This document shows, in pieces, positions 42,281 to 42,708 of a DNA stretch of 42,708 nucleotides. The stretch comes from Acidobacteriota bacterium (GTDB lineage Bacteria > Acidobacteriota > Thermoanaerobaculia > Gp7-AA8). Below the pieces are notes generated by a model that had not been told where the DNA came from, ran no database searches, and worked only from the letters and a program-made list of their open reading frames with translations. The first letter of the stretch is position 1. Each line of letters opens with the position of its first letter. Position numbers and translations under genes: made by a program. Location: contig JACPDH010000093.1 of assembly GCA_016184115.1 (NCBI GenBank), positions 1-42,708 of the forward strand, in the 5' to 3' direction.

Positions 42281-42367
42281 CAGCGTGCGACCGGGTGCTG
42301 CCGGTGAGGCAATTTCGAGCGCGCGCTTCTCGCTTTCGTAATTGCACGCCCTGCGTGTGGCGCCCCG

Positions 42368-42708
42368 TTACGCCTTTCGCAGCATGTTCCTTGCCGACAC
42401 GACGCGACGCAGTGCCTCGTCCGTCGTTGCGCCGAGCGCGGTGAGATGTCCCATCTTCCTTCCGGCGCGGGCCTCGGTCTTGCCGTAGAGGTGCAGCTTG
42501 ACGGCGTCACCGCCTAGCGCCTTCTCCCAGGCCGGCTCGCCATTCGCCCAGAGGTCGCCTAACAGGTTCGCCATCGCGGCGGGGCGAATCGAGCTGTCTC
42601 CGAGCGGCAGGCCGCAGACCGCGCGCACCTGCTGCTCGAACTGGCTGGTGGGTGACGCCTCGATCGTCAGGTGCCCGGAGTTGTGGACGCGAGGCGCCAG
42701 CTCATTCA
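42368..42708 (-). CDS. purK: PurK (N5-carboxyaminoimidazole ribonucleotide synthase), C-terminal part
   Basis: The last 113 codons of a minus-strand gene entering from the right edge. It reads NELAPRVHNSGHLTIEA, SQFEQQVRAVCGLPLG, then AMANLLGDLW and LHLYGKTEARAGRKMGHLTALG. These are the conserved ATP-grasp and C-terminal motifs of PurK, which uses ATP and bicarbonate to carboxylate AIR in purine synthesis. The final 25 residues match the usual C-terminus, so the gene end is intact. It converges on the nucleotidase gene. purE, its usual partner, would lie outside the window. Confidence 0.95.
   Translation of the reverse strand, partial: NELAPRVHNSGHLTIEASPTSQFEQQVRAVCGLPLGDSSIRPAAMANLLGDLWANGEPAWEKALGGDAVKLHLYGKTEARAGRKMGHLTALGATTDEALRRVVSARNMLRKA

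Overview
The window is GC-rich chromosomal DNA from a bacterium with a Gram-negative type envelope. Evidence for this is a Kdo/WaaP-type LPS kinase, the alpha-2-macroglobulin/PBP1C pair and lipoproteins. The long beta-propeller sensor kinase, the secreted DUF1579-like proteins and the dispersed intergenic hairpin repeats fit Acidobacteriota or a close relative. That placement is inference; there is no rRNA in the window. Nearly all genes are ordinary chromosomal genes, and I see no transposase, phage, tRNA, rRNA or CRISPR.

Layout. 1-2345: truncated dimethylargininase (-), a DUF3592-like membrane protein (+) and an EamA exporter (+). 2369-3917: a bidirectional terminator, then adenosylhomocysteinase (-). 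4247-6466: a kinase/TIM-barrel fusion (+) whose 3' end runs into an 800-bp block of palindromic repeats. 7335-7631: a small ferredoxin-fold protein. 7801-12728 (-): an NAD-linked formate dehydrogenase operon made of a NuoE-NuoF fusion, a secreted lipocalin-like protein and a selenocysteine-containing catalytic subunit read through an in-frame TGA. 12822-17559 (-): a GT-C-like membrane protein, a secreted TPR/DUF1579 protein, an 80-aa protein and type I asparaginase. 17801-21547 (-): a giant sensor kinase. 21915-24027: a methyltransferase, a GlsB/YeaQ protein and a PilZ protein. 24155-32551 (-): pbpC and its alpha-2-macroglobulin partner. 32880-34301: MgtE. 34427-36544 (-): a second histidine kinase. 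36639-39340: glycogen phosphorylase plus a coupled membrane peptide. 39477-40454 (-): cysteine synthase with an apparent cysteine-sensing leader. 40847-42280: a 5'-nucleotidase lipoprotein. 42368-end (-): truncated PurK.

The strongest regulatory find lies upstream of cysK. A 16-residue leader peptide with four cysteines is preceded by a good promoter that leaves almost no 5' UTR. It is followed by a terminator hairpin and by an upstream segment able to pair with the hairpin's 5' arm, which is the layout of a ribosome-mediated attenuator.

The strongest genome-scale pattern is in the intergenic DNA. At least six intergenic spaces hold degenerate tandem repeats of quite different sequence, all with an exact 7-nt period. 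Four of them are inverted pairs, and several touch the stop codon of the neighbouring gene. A separate 7-mer, GTTAGGC, is over-represented in all reading frames and both orientations. These patterns, the MITE-like element at 16148-16315 and the repeat block at 6445-7222 are the parts that gene annotation does not explain.
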